From an uncultured Clostridium sp. (GTDB taxonomy: Bacteria > Bacillota > Clostridia > Lachnospirales > Lachnospiraceae), in NCBI GenBank assembly GCA_947644195.1, contig CANRZB010000003.1:59532-123531 (forward strand): DNA of 64,000 bases, written 5' to 3'. Position 1 is the stretch's first letter, and each line of letters begins with the position of its first letter. The position numbers were made by a program, and so were the translations under genes. Below the pieces are notes generated by a model that saw only the letters and a program-made list of their open reading frames with translations, was not told where the DNA came from and did not search any database. Below are positions 17,357 through 26,098 of this stretch, one piece after another.

Positions 17357-17857
17357 ATGAATTTGCTGATTACCGCTTGCATTGTGACAGCAGCAGCGTA
17401 TGGCGATTGGAGAGAACGCCGGATTGCGAATGTCTGGATTATCTTAGGCTGGTGCCTGGGCATGTTTTTTAGGGTATGGGAAGGAGGATTTCAGGCAGCA
17501 GGCGCCGGACTAATTGCGCTTTTGATTCCATTGGTAATAGGGTGGCCCCTTTATCGAATGGGAGGAATTGGAGCAGGTGATATTAAACTATGTTCGGTGA
17601 TCAGCTTGTCATGTGGTTTGCCCTTCCTGGGCAAAGTGCTTGTGATCATGAGTGTGGCTGCAGGAATTCTGTCGTGGATTCGGCTCTGGAGAAAGGCAGA
17701 GCTCAGACAGAGATGTATTGCCCTGCTGGTGTATGTATGGGAACGCCGGTATCGGTATGAACGATATTATCATCCGGGTTCTCAGCAGGGGGATCGTGTG
17801 ATCCCTCTGGCACCGGTCACATGGGTGGCATATATGATTGTACTGGCAGTTTCATGA
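17357..17857 (+). CDS. A24-family prepilin peptidase (TadV/CpaA-like)
   Basis: A 166-aa integral membrane aspartic peptidase that would cleave the leader of Flp-type prepilins. Both catalytic aspartates are present: Asp17 (DWRERRIAN) and Asp75 (GAGDIK). About five membrane helices; it lacks the N-methylation domain of the larger PilD enzymes, as expected for the TadV group. AAGGAGGT precedes the ATG by 9 bases. It is the first gene of the pilus operon, and a second A24-like protein is encoded at 25211-25639. Confidence 0.88.
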   Translation: MNLLITACIVTAAAYGDWRERRIANVWIILGWCLGMFFRVWEGGFQAAGAGLIALLIPLVIGWPLYRMGGIGAGDIKLCSVISLSCGLPFLGKVLVIMSVAAGILSWIRLWRKAELRQRCIALLVYVWERRYRYERYYHPGSQQGDRVIPLAPVTWVAYMIVLAVS

Positions 17858-17915
17858 ACTTGATCTTAGATTGTGCTGATCTGTCATGAAGCCAGAACAA
17901 AAGGGAGGAATACAA

Positions 17916-18860
17916 GTGAAGAAAATACTGGTTGCAATGTTTGACCGGGAGGGATATACCAGACAATTGGCATCTTATCTCAATCATCATCAAAATGCAA
18001 TGATGGAGGTTCGGCTGTTTACCAATGAGGATAGTCTGAAACATTTTTTGAAGCAAGGACCGGTAGAGATGCTGCTGGTGGGGGAACGGGACTGGGACCC
18101 ATTGTGGGAAAGGGAGACACAGATCCGCAAGTTAATTTTCCTGTCAGAGGGAGATGTGGTCAGAGAGGGTTCTGAACGTCCCGTGATCTTTAAGTACCAA
18201 TCTGCGGAGAGCATTGTTCAGGAGCTGTTGGCAGTCATTGCGGATGACGATGGGATGCATGTTATGACACGAAGAATTACCTTGGAGGGAGTGGAATTTA
18301 TTGGACTATATTCTCCCTATGGAGGAGCAGGGGTGAGTACTTTCTCTTATGAAATGGCAAAAGAATATGGGATGCAGTACACAACGTTATATCTCAATCT
18401 GGAGTTATTTCATGGTATGTCGGGAAACTGTATCAGTAAGTGGAAAGAACTGACACCGATGGAAGAAAGCAGAGGAATGTCGGAAATGATATTCTACCTG
18501 CGTCAGCATAAAGAAAAGATTGCCGTAAAATTGCAATCTCTGATTCAAAACCGGGACGGAATTGCCGTGATCCGTGGGGTGGAGGACTATCGGGACTTAT
18601 ACAGCCTGACGCCATCGGACATGCAGAGGTTGTTGCATGTTCTTGCGGAGGAAACGGAGTATGAAAAAATATTTTTTGACATTGGATACATTGCGGAAAG
18701 CTCAATCGAACTAATGCGTAGTTGTGATGTTTTATATTTGCCAAAACCACAGAGTGAGATCCAACAGAATAAGCTGACAGCGTTTGAACAGTTGCTAATC
18801 CGGGAAGGCGAAAAAGAATTGTTGGAGAGAATTCAGTTCGTATCTATGTATCATTCTTGA
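17916..18860 (+). CDS. TadZ/CpaE-like pilus localisation ATPase
   Basis: A 314-aa cytoplasmic protein: an N-terminal receiver-like segment (about 1-115) and a MinD/ParA-like domain with a degenerate P-loop, YSPYGGAGVST (about 133-142), lacking the usual Lys. TadZ proteins of this kind place the pilus machine at the cell pole. The GTG at 17916 has GGGAGG 7 bases upstream. The position between the peptidase and CpaF genes is the standard tad order and supports the call. Confidence 0.82.
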   Translation: MKKILVAMFDREGYTRQLASYLNHHQNAMMEVRLFTNEDSLKHFLKQGPVEMLLVGERDWDPLWERETQIRKLIFLSEGDVVREGSERPVIFKYQSAESIVQELLAVIADDDGMHVMTRRITLEGVEFIGLYSPYGGAGVSTFSYEMAKEYGMQYTTLYLNLELFHGMSGNCISKWKELTPMEESRGMSEMIFYLRQHKEKIAVKLQSLIQNRDGIAVIRGVEDYRDLYSLTPSDMQRLLHVLAEETEYEKIFFDIGYIAESSIELMRSCDVLYLPKPQSEIQQNKLTAFEQLLIREGEKELLERIQFVSMYHS

Positions 18861-18923
18861 TCCAATGGAAAACAAAGCATTTGAAGAAACCATGAGTATA
18901 GAAAAAACAAAGTAGGAGGAAAT

Positions 18924-20180
18924 ATGTATTCGGGGCAGGAGAAAGAGAAGTGGGAACAGGAGATACAGGAACAGATTGGGAATGAGGTGCTGCAAGCAAT
19001 TGACCGGGAACACAGCTTAAGTGATGAAGAGATCTGGGAGGAGATTCAGACACGTGTGCTGAAAATGGGACAGAAAAGATATCTGACAGTAGAGGAAAAG
19101 CAGGAACTGATTCAGAATATTTTCAATTCCCTGCGAAAACTGGATGTGTTGCAGGAGCTTTTGGAAGAGGAAGCAATTACAGAAATTATGGTAAACGGAG
19201 CAGATCATATTTTTGTAGAAAAAGAGGGGAGATTGCAGCAGTATCCCAGAGCATTTTCCAGCAGACGAAAACTGGAGGATGTCATACAGCAAATTGTCAG
19301 CAGGATGAACCGAATGGTTAATGAAGCAAATCCTATTGTAGATGTTCGCTTAGAGGATGGTTCCCGGGTAAATATTGTTTTGCCTCCAGTAGCGATCAAT
19401 GGGCCGGCGGTAACAATTCGTAAATTTCCGGCACATCCCATTACCATGGACAAGTTAATTGCGATGGGCTCGATACCTCTAAATGCAGCAATATTTTTGA
19501 GACAATTAGTACAGGCGGGATATAACATTTTTATTAGTGGTGGAACGGGCAGTGGAAAAACAACTTTCCTTAATGCATTGTCCCAGTACATTCCTTCCGA
19601 TGAGAGAATTATTACGATTGAGGATTCTGCAGAGCTTCAAATTCAGGGGATTTCTAATTTGGTTACGTTGGAGGCTAGGGGAGCGAATCTGGAAGGACGT
19701 AATGCAGTGACGATTCGTGATTTAATTATATCAGCTTTGCGTATGCGGCCTGATCGGATTATTTTAGGGGAAGTGCGGGATGCGGCAGCGTGTGAGTTAC
19801 TTAGTGCAATGAATACGGGGCATGACGGAAGTTTATCTACGGGGCATGCCAACAGCCCACAGGATATGCTGTCCCGGTTAGAGACACTCGTTTTGACAGG
19901 TATGAATATTCCCATGGAGGCGGTGCGCAGCCAAATTGCTTCTGCCATAGATATTGTGATACAGCTTGGCAGAATGAGGGATAAGAGCCGCAGGGTTTTG
20001 ATGATTACAGAGGTTTTGGGAATACAGGATGGAAGTATCTGTTTCAATCCACTCTATGAGTTTATAGAACAAGGAGAAAATGCAGAAGGCCAAGTTTTGG
20101 GAAAATTAGAATGGAGTGGCAGCTGTCTGCAAAATCAGGGAAAATTACAGCGTTCGGGATTGGAGGTATCCTATGAATAG
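18924..20180 (+). CDS. Tad pilus secretion ATPase CpaF/TadA
   Basis: A 418-aa hexameric ATPase driving pilin assembly. The N-terminal helical domain is followed by the VNGADHIFVE region and a RecA-like domain with Walker A GGTGSGKTT (Lys212), the Asp box IIRPDR-like MRPDRIILGEVRDAAA, and the His box STGHANSP. AGGAGGAAAT precedes the ATG. Its last codons overlap the start of the tadB-like gene, consistent with translational coupling. Confidence 0.95.
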   Translation: MYSGQEKEKWEQEIQEQIGNEVLQAIDREHSLSDEEIWEEIQTRVLKMGQKRYLTVEEKQELIQNIFNSLRKLDVLQELLEEEAITEIMVNGADHIFVEKEGRLQQYPRAFSSRRKLEDVIQQIVSRMNRMVNEANPIVDVRLEDGSRVNIVLPPVAINGPAVTIRKFPAHPITMDKLIAMGSIPLNAAIFLRQLVQAGYNIFISGGTGSGKTTFLNALSQYIPSDERIITIEDSAELQIQGISNLVTLEARGANLEGRNAVTIRDLIISALRMRPDRIILGEVRDAAACELLSAMNTGHDGSLSTGHANSPQDMLSRLETLVLTGMNIPMEAVRSQIASAIDIVIQLGRMRDKSRRVLMITEVLGIQDGSICFNPLYEFIEQGENAEGQVLGKLEWSGSCLQNQGKLQRSGLEVSYE

Positions 20181-20976
20181 AAAACAGGTGAAACTGCAGA
20201 GAAACAATCGGGATCCAACTGGGAATAGGAAGGCAGGGTGGTTATGGCATATCTGGGTGCGCTATTGGAAAAAGGGATACCGTGGATTTCTATCAGGTTT
20301 TTTGAAAGTGGGAGTATTAAGTTATTTATTTTACCGCAATTTATTATGGACGGGGATTTCTGCGTTACTCTCTGGCCTTTGCGGTATCTATATAGAATAT
20401 CATAAGAAACATAAGCAGTGGCAAGAACAGATTAATCTGGAATTTCGAGAAGGCTTACAGGGAATTGCCACTGCACTCAACGCAGGTTATTCCATGGAAA
20501 ATGCGTTTGCTGAGGCAGGCAGAGATTTGGAATTGCTTTATGGCAGGACGTCTGCATTAGCTCCGGAATTCCATGCTATCGTCACAAAATGTCAGTTGAA
20601 TTATCCGGTGGAGGAAGCTCTGATCGAATTATCGACTCGTACTGGGGTGGAAGATATCAGAAGGTTTGCGGAAGTTTTCCAGACAGCGAAACGGACAGGT
20701 GGAGATCTCATTGCTATTACCCGTACAACAGCGGATCGAATCAGTGAAAAGATTGAAGTAAGGAGAGAGATTGAAGCTATGAGTGCTGGCAAAAGAATGG
20801 AAGCAAGAGTTATGAATTGCGTACCATTGGGGATGATACTATACTTTTGGATCTGTTCTCCCGGATTTCTGGATTGTTTTTATCATGGTAAGGGCCGTGG
20901 TATTATGACTTGTTTTCTGGTGGTGTATCTGCTGGCATATTTTTGGAGTGAAAGGATAATTCGGATCGACATATGA
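20173..20976 (+). CDS. TadB-like inner-membrane platform protein
   Basis: A 267-aa protein with membrane helices near residues 40-75 and 215-265 and a T2SSF (GspF) domain between them (EGLQGIATALNAGYSMENAF, AKRTGGDLIAI). It anchors the CpaF ATPase. The ATG at 20173 overlaps the cpaF stop and follows GGAGGT. Confidence 0.9.
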   Translation: MNRKQVKLQRNNRDPTGNRKAGWLWHIWVRYWKKGYRGFLSGFLKVGVLSYLFYRNLLWTGISALLSGLCGIYIEYHKKHKQWQEQINLEFREGLQGIATALNAGYSMENAFAEAGRDLELLYGRTSALAPEFHAIVTKCQLNYPVEEALIELSTRTGVEDIRRFAEVFQTAKRTGGDLIAITRTTADRISEKIEVRREIEAMSAGKRMEARVMNCVPLGMILYFWICSPGFLDCFYHGKGRGIMTCFLVVYLLAYFWSERIIRIDI

Positions 20977-22313
20977 GAAAGATATCATCATTATGGGCAA
21001 GGATGAATCATGCCTGGGAAAAAAGGATTTCTGCCGATAAGATAGACCAGCTGCAGAAACTTTATGTAGGGAAAAGCAGGGAAGCCATATTAAAGATCTA
21101 CTGTCGCAAAAGAAAACAGGCATTTGCTTTTTTAGGATTGTTATGTGGGGCAGCTTTTCTCTGTTGTGTTATCCGATCTGATCAGGAAGGGAGAATAGAC
21201 CCACAGAATCGGATAAAACGCCAGAATCCAGGGAAAAGTGCGGAAAGGGTAGCACTGGAAACTTATATTGCAGGGCATGGACAGGCGGTTGCCATAGAAG
21301 TGGCGCCCCGTCAGTATACGGCAGAGGAACTGCAGGCAGAATTTACTCGTGCGAAGCAATATGTGAAAGAAAACTATTTAGGACAAAATGAGACAGCAGA
21401 TCATGTAACGCAGGATCTTTTCTTAATGAACAGCTTAGAGGATAGCGTGATCCAAATAGAATGGTTACCAGATTCTTTACAATTGATCGAAACAGATGGA
21501 TCTATTCATTGGGAAAACATAGAAAAAAAGACACCTGTAGAAATTACGGCGCTGTTTCGCTATGAGGAAGAAGAGGAAAGTCTGCCCCTGGAGTTGACCC
21601 TGGTATCCCCACAGAGACCAACAGAAGAAGAGTTATGGAGAACATGGGGGAAGGAGCAGGAGAGGTTGGCGGAGCAGACGGAGACAGAAGAATATTTGAA
21701 ACTGCCCGATGCCATTGGCGGAAAGGAGGTGTTTTATCAGGAGCCTAAAAAGGCAGTCTGGAAGTATTTTTTATTGATGATCGGCATAGGGATTCCGACA
21801 GTACCGCTCATGCTGGACTGGCAGTTGCGTCGGCAGACAGCCAGACGGGAGCGGGAACTAGTTTTGGATTACCCGGAAATGTTGGACCAGTTTGTACTTT
21901 TGATTGGTGCAGGAATGACGATACAGGGAGCGTGGGTGAGGATTGCAACAGAGTATTCTAACATGCGTCGCAAGGGACAGGGAAAGTATCGGTTTGTCTA
22001 TGAGGAGATGTTAGTGACGATGCGGGAGGTGGAAAGTGGGATGAGTGAACGGAAAGCCTATGAACTATTTGGAAGACGTCTGGGGATTTTGTCATATATG
22101 AAATTTACTACATTGTTAGTACAGAATCTTCGAAAAGGGTCTGATGATTTATTACGTATTCTGGAGTACGAGGCAGTAGATGCTTTCCGTCAGAGAAAGG
22201 AACAGGCAAAAGCGTCAGGAGAAGAAGCAGGAACCAGACTGTTAATGCCTATGATGTTGATGCTGCTGGTGGTACTTTTACTAATTATTTATGCAGCATT
22301 TAGCAGCATGTAG
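20973..22313 (+). CDS. TadC-like platform protein with an extra N-terminal domain
   Basis: A 446-aa protein. The C-terminal part (about 260-446) has two or three membrane helices and a T2SSF domain (EMLDQFVLLIGAGMTIQGAW, GRRLGILSYMKF). It differs from classical TadC (about 300 aa) by an N-terminal membrane helix (about 50-66) and a ~190-residue acidic insert with conserved-looking segments (VAPRQYTAEELQAEF), probably outside the membrane. The ATG overlaps the tadB stop (ATGA). Confidence 0.82.
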   Translation: MRKISSLWARMNHAWEKRISADKIDQLQKLYVGKSREAILKIYCRKRKQAFAFLGLLCGAAFLCCVIRSDQEGRIDPQNRIKRQNPGKSAERVALETYIAGHGQAVAIEVAPRQYTAEELQAEFTRAKQYVKENYLGQNETADHVTQDLFLMNSLEDSVIQIEWLPDSLQLIETDGSIHWENIEKKTPVEITALFRYEEEEESLPLELTLVSPQRPTEEELWRTWGKEQERLAEQTETEEYLKLPDAIGGKEVFYQEPKKAVWKYFLLMIGIGIPTVPLMLDWQLRRQTARRERELVLDYPEMLDQFVLLIGAGMTIQGAWVRIATEYSNMRRKGQGKYRFVYEEMLVTMREVESGMSERKAYELFGRRLGILSYMKFTTLLVQNLRKGSDDLLRILEYEAVDAFRQRKEQAKASGEEAGTRLLMPMMLMLLVVLLLIIYAAFSSM

Positions 22314-22440
22314 GCATGGTTATGGCAATTACGGATCCATTTATAAGATGTCCGGGAAGAATCGGACTGCAAATACTGTGCTGGCACTGTGGCACATGGT
22401 TTGTATCATACAAAAGACAGTGCAGAAAAGAGGAAAAATA

Positions 22441-22641
22441 ATGAAAGATTGTTTACAGGAATTTTGGGAAGAAGAATCCGGCATAGGTGTTGTGGAACTG
22501 ATCTTGATTCTCGTGATTTTAATTATGCTGGTTGTGATTTTTCGAACGCAGATCACTGCGATTATTAACAATGCGTTTACACAGATCAATGGCGGGGCAG
22601 GTAAAATCAATTCAGAGATTACGTTAGGGAAGGGAAAATGA
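22441..22641 (+). CDS. Flp-type pilin
   Basis: A 66-aa prepilin of the Flp1-like family: short charged leader, cleavage region around ESGIGVVEL with Glu at +5 position, and a long hydrophobic helix (about 17-38). It is probably the major pilus subunit, processed by the A24 peptidases of this operon. The ATG at 22441 is chosen for AGAGG at 7 bases and for family length. The stop overlaps the next start (ATGA). Confidence 0.88.
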   Translation: MKDCLQEFWEEESGIGVVELILILVILIMLVVIFRTQITAIINNAFTQINGGAGKINSEITLGKGK

Positions 22642-24302
22642 CAGGGAGGAAAATAATTTGGAAGGCAGATGCCAGTATTACGATATTTTTGACATTGATT
22701 TTTGGGGTAATCCTGTCTGTGGTAACAGCAACGTTTGAAAATGTTCGTGTTCTGTCGGGGAGCGCCTATCTGAGATCTGCTGCGGAAGCGGCAGTAGTGT
22801 CCGTCTTTGGGGACTACAACAGAGAATTATATCAGTCGTATGGACTGTTTGGATATGGAGGGTATGATGGTTTGGGTGTGACAGAGTTATCCAGGGCAAT
22901 TCAAACAGATATCAACCATAATGTACGAGCGGTACCAGAAGAATCAGCCATGGAAAACAAGTGGAAAAATGCATCCCAAGTTGATACCTCGTTATATCGA
23001 ATTCGCAATGTGGAAGTGGAACTCACAGAAGCTATGGATATCACAGATCGTTCCATATTTTATGGGCAGGTGAAAAAATTTCTTAAATCAAAATTAGTTC
23101 AAGATGTCACGACAAAAATCCAAAAGGTATATCAAAAGATAGGGCAAGTAGATCCAGAAGGATCTATTCCAAAAAATTTAGACTTGACCAGTCAATATGA
23201 ACAGGGAAAAATTGAGATTCCAGATATGGAAAAGGAAGACCCGGAGCAAGAATCAAACAGCTTGGGACCAGGATCGAATAGTCCGGGGCAGGGGGGAACT
23301 CCACCTAACCTGGAAGCATCGCCTATGCCCGATCGCGCCGGGGGAAATCCGTTGGAAACCTTTCGGGAGTTACTACGGGATGGAGTTCTACATTTGGTTT
23401 GTGATACGGGGAAATTGTCAAAAGAAACTCTTTCATCCGTTTACAGTGATCGTAAAGAAAAGAATGGGTTGCGATCGGATGAGACAAAGGAACTGGGGAC
23501 GGCGGACCTTCTTAAAAACCTGATTACAGATAAAGAGGGAATCTTCGATGCACTTCATGTACTATCAAAAAAGCAAGGAACGTTAATTGCTTATGCACAA
23601 CATGTTTTTCCAAGCTACGTAACGGCCTGTAGCCAGCATTATCAATATGGATTGGAATATTTAATTTCTGGTTCCGAACAGGAACGGGATAATCTGATGG
23701 GAGTAGTTCAACGTCTGTTGGTATTGCGAACTGCCTTAAACTATGCATATGTTCAAACCGATGTGGGACTAAAGGCAGATAGCTTGGCAACGGCCACGGA
23801 GATAGCAGGTGCATTGGGGCTGCCGATGCTAATTACTGCAATACAGCAAACGATTCTGCTAATTTTATCAGTGGAAGAAAGCTGTGTGGATATTGCAGCA
23901 TTGTTAAAAGGGAAAACGGTTCCCATTTGGAAAAATGCATTTAGTTTCAAAATGACATATCCGGAGATATGCAGTGTGAGCAGAGAGGTGTTTCATGCAA
24001 AAGCAGAAACATTTCCTGAACAGCAAAAGACAAGTGGTCTGCGTGCGTTTAGTTATCAGGATTATTTATGGTTGTTTTTAATGATGACGCCGGAAAAGAA
24101 GATGCGTCTGAGAATGTATGACTTGATACAGGATGATTTACAGATGCGGTACAATGCGACCTTTTCCCTGGAACAGTGTGTAAATAAAATTCAGTATCAG
24201 ATACGGTATCAAATGCCGTTTCTATTTGGAATATCTTTACAGCAGGGACAGAAACAGGGATGGACAACAAGGATGATTAAGGGCAGCCATAGTTATCAGT
24301 AA
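22638..24302 (+). CDS. DUF5702-type protein of the Tad locus
   Basis: A 554-aa protein with an N-terminal pilin-like membrane helix (about 10-32, ITIFLTLIFGVILSVVTATFENVR) and a large extracellular part including a Pro/Ser/Asn-rich linker (about 185-225). This matches the DUF5702 proteins found in clostridial tad loci in the place of TadG. It may be a large minor pilin or a surface assembly factor. Its start is coupled to the Flp gene; its stop is followed by a gap containing a very large hairpin. Confidence 0.8.
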   Translation: MTGRKIIWKADASITIFLTLIFGVILSVVTATFENVRVLSGSAYLRSAAEAAVVSVFGDYNRELYQSYGLFGYGGYDGLGVTELSRAIQTDINHNVRAVPEESAMENKWKNASQVDTSLYRIRNVEVELTEAMDITDRSIFYGQVKKFLKSKLVQDVTTKIQKVYQKIGQVDPEGSIPKNLDLTSQYEQGKIEIPDMEKEDPEQESNSLGPGSNSPGQGGTPPNLEASPMPDRAGGNPLETFRELLRDGVLHLVCDTGKLSKETLSSVYSDRKEKNGLRSDETKELGTADLLKNLITDKEGIFDALHVLSKKQGTLIAYAQHVFPSYVTACSQHYQYGLEYLISGSEQERDNLMGVVQRLLVLRTALNYAYVQTDVGLKADSLATATEIAGALGLPMLITAIQQTILLILSVEESCVDIAALLKGKTVPIWKNAFSFKMTYPEICSVSREVFHAKAETFPEQQKTSGLRAFSYQDYLWLFLMMTPEKKMRLRMYDLIQDDLQMRYNATFSLEQCVNKIQYQIRYQMPFLFGISLQQGQKQGWTTRMIKGSHSYQ

Positions 24303-24350
24303 TGTTGTATAGCATGGGATCTGATTTGTAAATTTTGTAGTAGTTCTGTT

Positions 24351-24493
24351 CTCCGTGGAAACTAAATAGAGCGTCCTCTTTCTGGAAATCCTGTTTGTCA
24401 TTTACACATTAATCAATACGATTTTGAGATTCGCAGAGGTGCTCCCCGGTACTTATAACTGGATAGAGGATGTTCTATTTAGCTTCCACGGAG
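24351..24493 (+). repeat. 32-bp inverted repeat forming a large RNA hairpin inside the Tad operon
   Basis: Arms 24351-24382 and 24462-24493 pair along 32 bases (28 Watson-Crick, 2 G-U in the plus-strand RNA, 2 mismatches) around a 79-base loop. The right arm ends 5 bases before the ribosome site of the first TadE-like gene. No T-run and no target-site duplication are visible. Confidence 0.85.
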
Positions 24494-24510
24494 TGGATGA
24501 GGAGAGATCC

Positions 24511-25203
24511 ATGATTAGAAAAAGAAAATTAGCGGCTTCGATCACAGTGGAGGCATCATTTACAGTGCCTGTTTTTTTCCTGGCTATATTAGCGTTTCTA
24601 TACCTATTTAAATGTTTGAACATACAGAATGATTTGCAGAATCAATTGTGGAAAACGGGAGAGAATTACGCTTTCTATGGAATACAGGCGCCATATCTCT
24701 GCACCGAGGATGGACAGAGAAAACGAGTAAATTGGCATGTATCTGAGGGGAAAGGCTACTGTGAGACAGAGGTGGATAGAAGCATACCTGGATTACCCTC
24801 CTGGACGCTGCAGATTCATATCTATCAGCGACTTCAGGTGCACAATTATTCTGGGCGTTCCATGGTATCAAAGACAGAAGGAGAAAATGGTCTCTTTGTT
24901 TATGTGGCAGAGAATGGTACGGTATATCATACTCGAATTGATTGTACCTATCTTCATCTGGGAATTCAGACAGTAGCAGAAAATGATGTCGAGGAACGCA
25001 GAAATCGTTCGGGTGCCCGGTATAAACCATGTGAGTCTTGTAGGAAGGATTTACCGCGGGTCAATAATTCACTTTTGTATATTACACCTTATGGAGTCCG
25101 TTATCATTGGACAAAAGATTGTTCTGGTCTGCGTAGGACAGTCAGGCGGGTATTGAAATCTGCTGTCGATCTTCCGCCGTGTAGCAAATGTGGAAAACAA
25201 TGA
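24511..25203 (+). CDS. TadE-like minor pilin with two His/Cys metal-binding-like repeats
   Basis: A 230-aa protein. The N-terminal TadE pseudopilin helix reads ITVEASFTVPVFFLAILAF (about 9-30). The C-terminal half carries two copies of a module YHxxxxCxxL...PCxxC (YHTRIDC...PCESC and YHWTKDC...PCSKC), each of which could bind one metal ion. This tail is not part of ordinary TadE. The ATG at 24511 follows GAGGAGA; an in-frame ATG at 24424 would place the right hairpin arm in the coding region and has no ribosome site. Confidence 0.8.
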   Translation: MIRKRKLAASITVEASFTVPVFFLAILAFLYLFKCLNIQNDLQNQLWKTGENYAFYGIQAPYLCTEDGQRKRVNWHVSEGKGYCETEVDRSIPGLPSWTLQIHIYQRLQVHNYSGRSMVSKTEGENGLFVYVAENGTVYHTRIDCTYLHLGIQTVAENDVEERRNRSGARYKPCESCRKDLPRVNNSLLYITPYGVRYHWTKDCSGLRRTVRRVLKSAVDLPPCSKCGKQ

Positions 25204-25210
25204 GAGGAAA

Positions 25211-25639
25211 ATGGGGAGAAAATATTTGAAACATATATATATAGTTTTATTGGTGGGATTATTAATTTGTTCCTGGGAAGATATTCGGTCACATACGGTA
25301 TCTTTGTCTTTTGTTATTGCCTGGACAGGACTTTTATGTGGAATACGGATCTTCCAAAAGGAATTCAGTGGGATGCTTTTCGTGGCGGCAATTCTTATGA
25401 TAGGAATTGCCACAGTGTTAAACCGATTCACTGGCGGAGGAATCGGTTTAGGAGATGGTTTTTTGTTGGCAATGGCAATCATGGGATTGGGTGCACGTAG
25501 TATACAGATGTTTGTCTATTGTTTTTTGGGAACGTTCTGTTTTGCGGTGATTCTGCTCGTTCTATTTTCTAAGAAAAAGGAAACCAAAATCCCATTAGCG
25601 CCGTTTATTCTGGGCGGTAGCCTGTTGGCCATCTTATGA
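25211..25639 (+). CDS. Second A24-like prepilin peptidase
   Basis: A 142-aa membrane protein with about four helices and both aspartates of the A24 active site: Asp24 (WEDIRS) and Asp82 (GLGDG). It is very short and divergent from the first peptidase of the operon. It lies between the two TadE-like genes and overlaps the second one (ATGA), which suggests it serves those pseudopilins. The start could also be 25190; 25211 is chosen for its position after GAGAGG, although the spacing is tight. Confidence 0.75.
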   Translation: MGRKYLKHIYIVLLVGLLICSWEDIRSHTVSLSFVIAWTGLLCGIRIFQKEFSGMLFVAAILMIGIATVLNRFTGGGIGLGDGFLLAMAIMGLGARSIQMFVYCFLGTFCFAVILLVLFSKKKETKIPLAPFILGGSLLAIL

Positions 25640-26097
25640 GGAAGCAGGATATAAAAAAGCGGAACAGAAAAAAGGGAGACAGGGTGTCCGCCAGCTATAC
25701 CTTAGAAGCAGCGTTTGTCGTCCCGATAATATTCGGCATACTATTTGCCTTGCTGTATTTTTTGTATTACGAACATGATCAGGTTCTGCTCCGTGCGAAT
25801 ATAAAGCAGGAAATCATTGATCTGGCAAAGAACCAAGAGGAGATTCCTAAGGATAAAACTTGGAGAAAGCAATTACAGGAAAACTTGTGGATGGCAAAGG
25901 TGGATGGTGGAAGTGTTAGAAAAACGGCAATGAAGATCAAAGGATCCGGGAAAGCGCAGATGCATCTTCACATTCCGGTGATGGAATATTTTTTGGCAGG
26001 GCAGCAGGAAATTTCATGGTCCTATGACTGTGACTTTTGGCAGCCAGAACAGATGCTCCGACAAAGAGACACGATTACAAAGACGGGAGATCAATAG
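25636..26097 (+). CDS. Second TadE-like minor pilin
   Basis: A 153-aa protein with a basic N-terminus, the pilin-like motif SYTLEAAFVVPIIFGILFALL (helix about 19-42) with the conserved Glu, and a soluble outer domain of ~110 residues. Its start overlaps the stop of the peptidase gene upstream. It probably works with the other TadE-like protein at the pilus base or tip. Confidence 0.8.
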   Translation: MRKQDIKKRNRKKGDRVSASYTLEAAFVVPIIFGILFALLYFLYYEHDQVLLRANIKQEIIDLAKNQEEIPKDKTWRKQLQENLWMAKVDGGSVRKTAMKIKGSGKAQMHLHIPVMEYFLAGQQEISWSYDCDFWQPEQMLRQRDTITKTGDQ

Positions 26098-26098
26098 T

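Noticed and set aside
24351..24493. Intrinsic terminator within the Tad operon
   Set aside because: The loop is 79 bases and no T-run follows; the right arm runs directly into a ribosome site.
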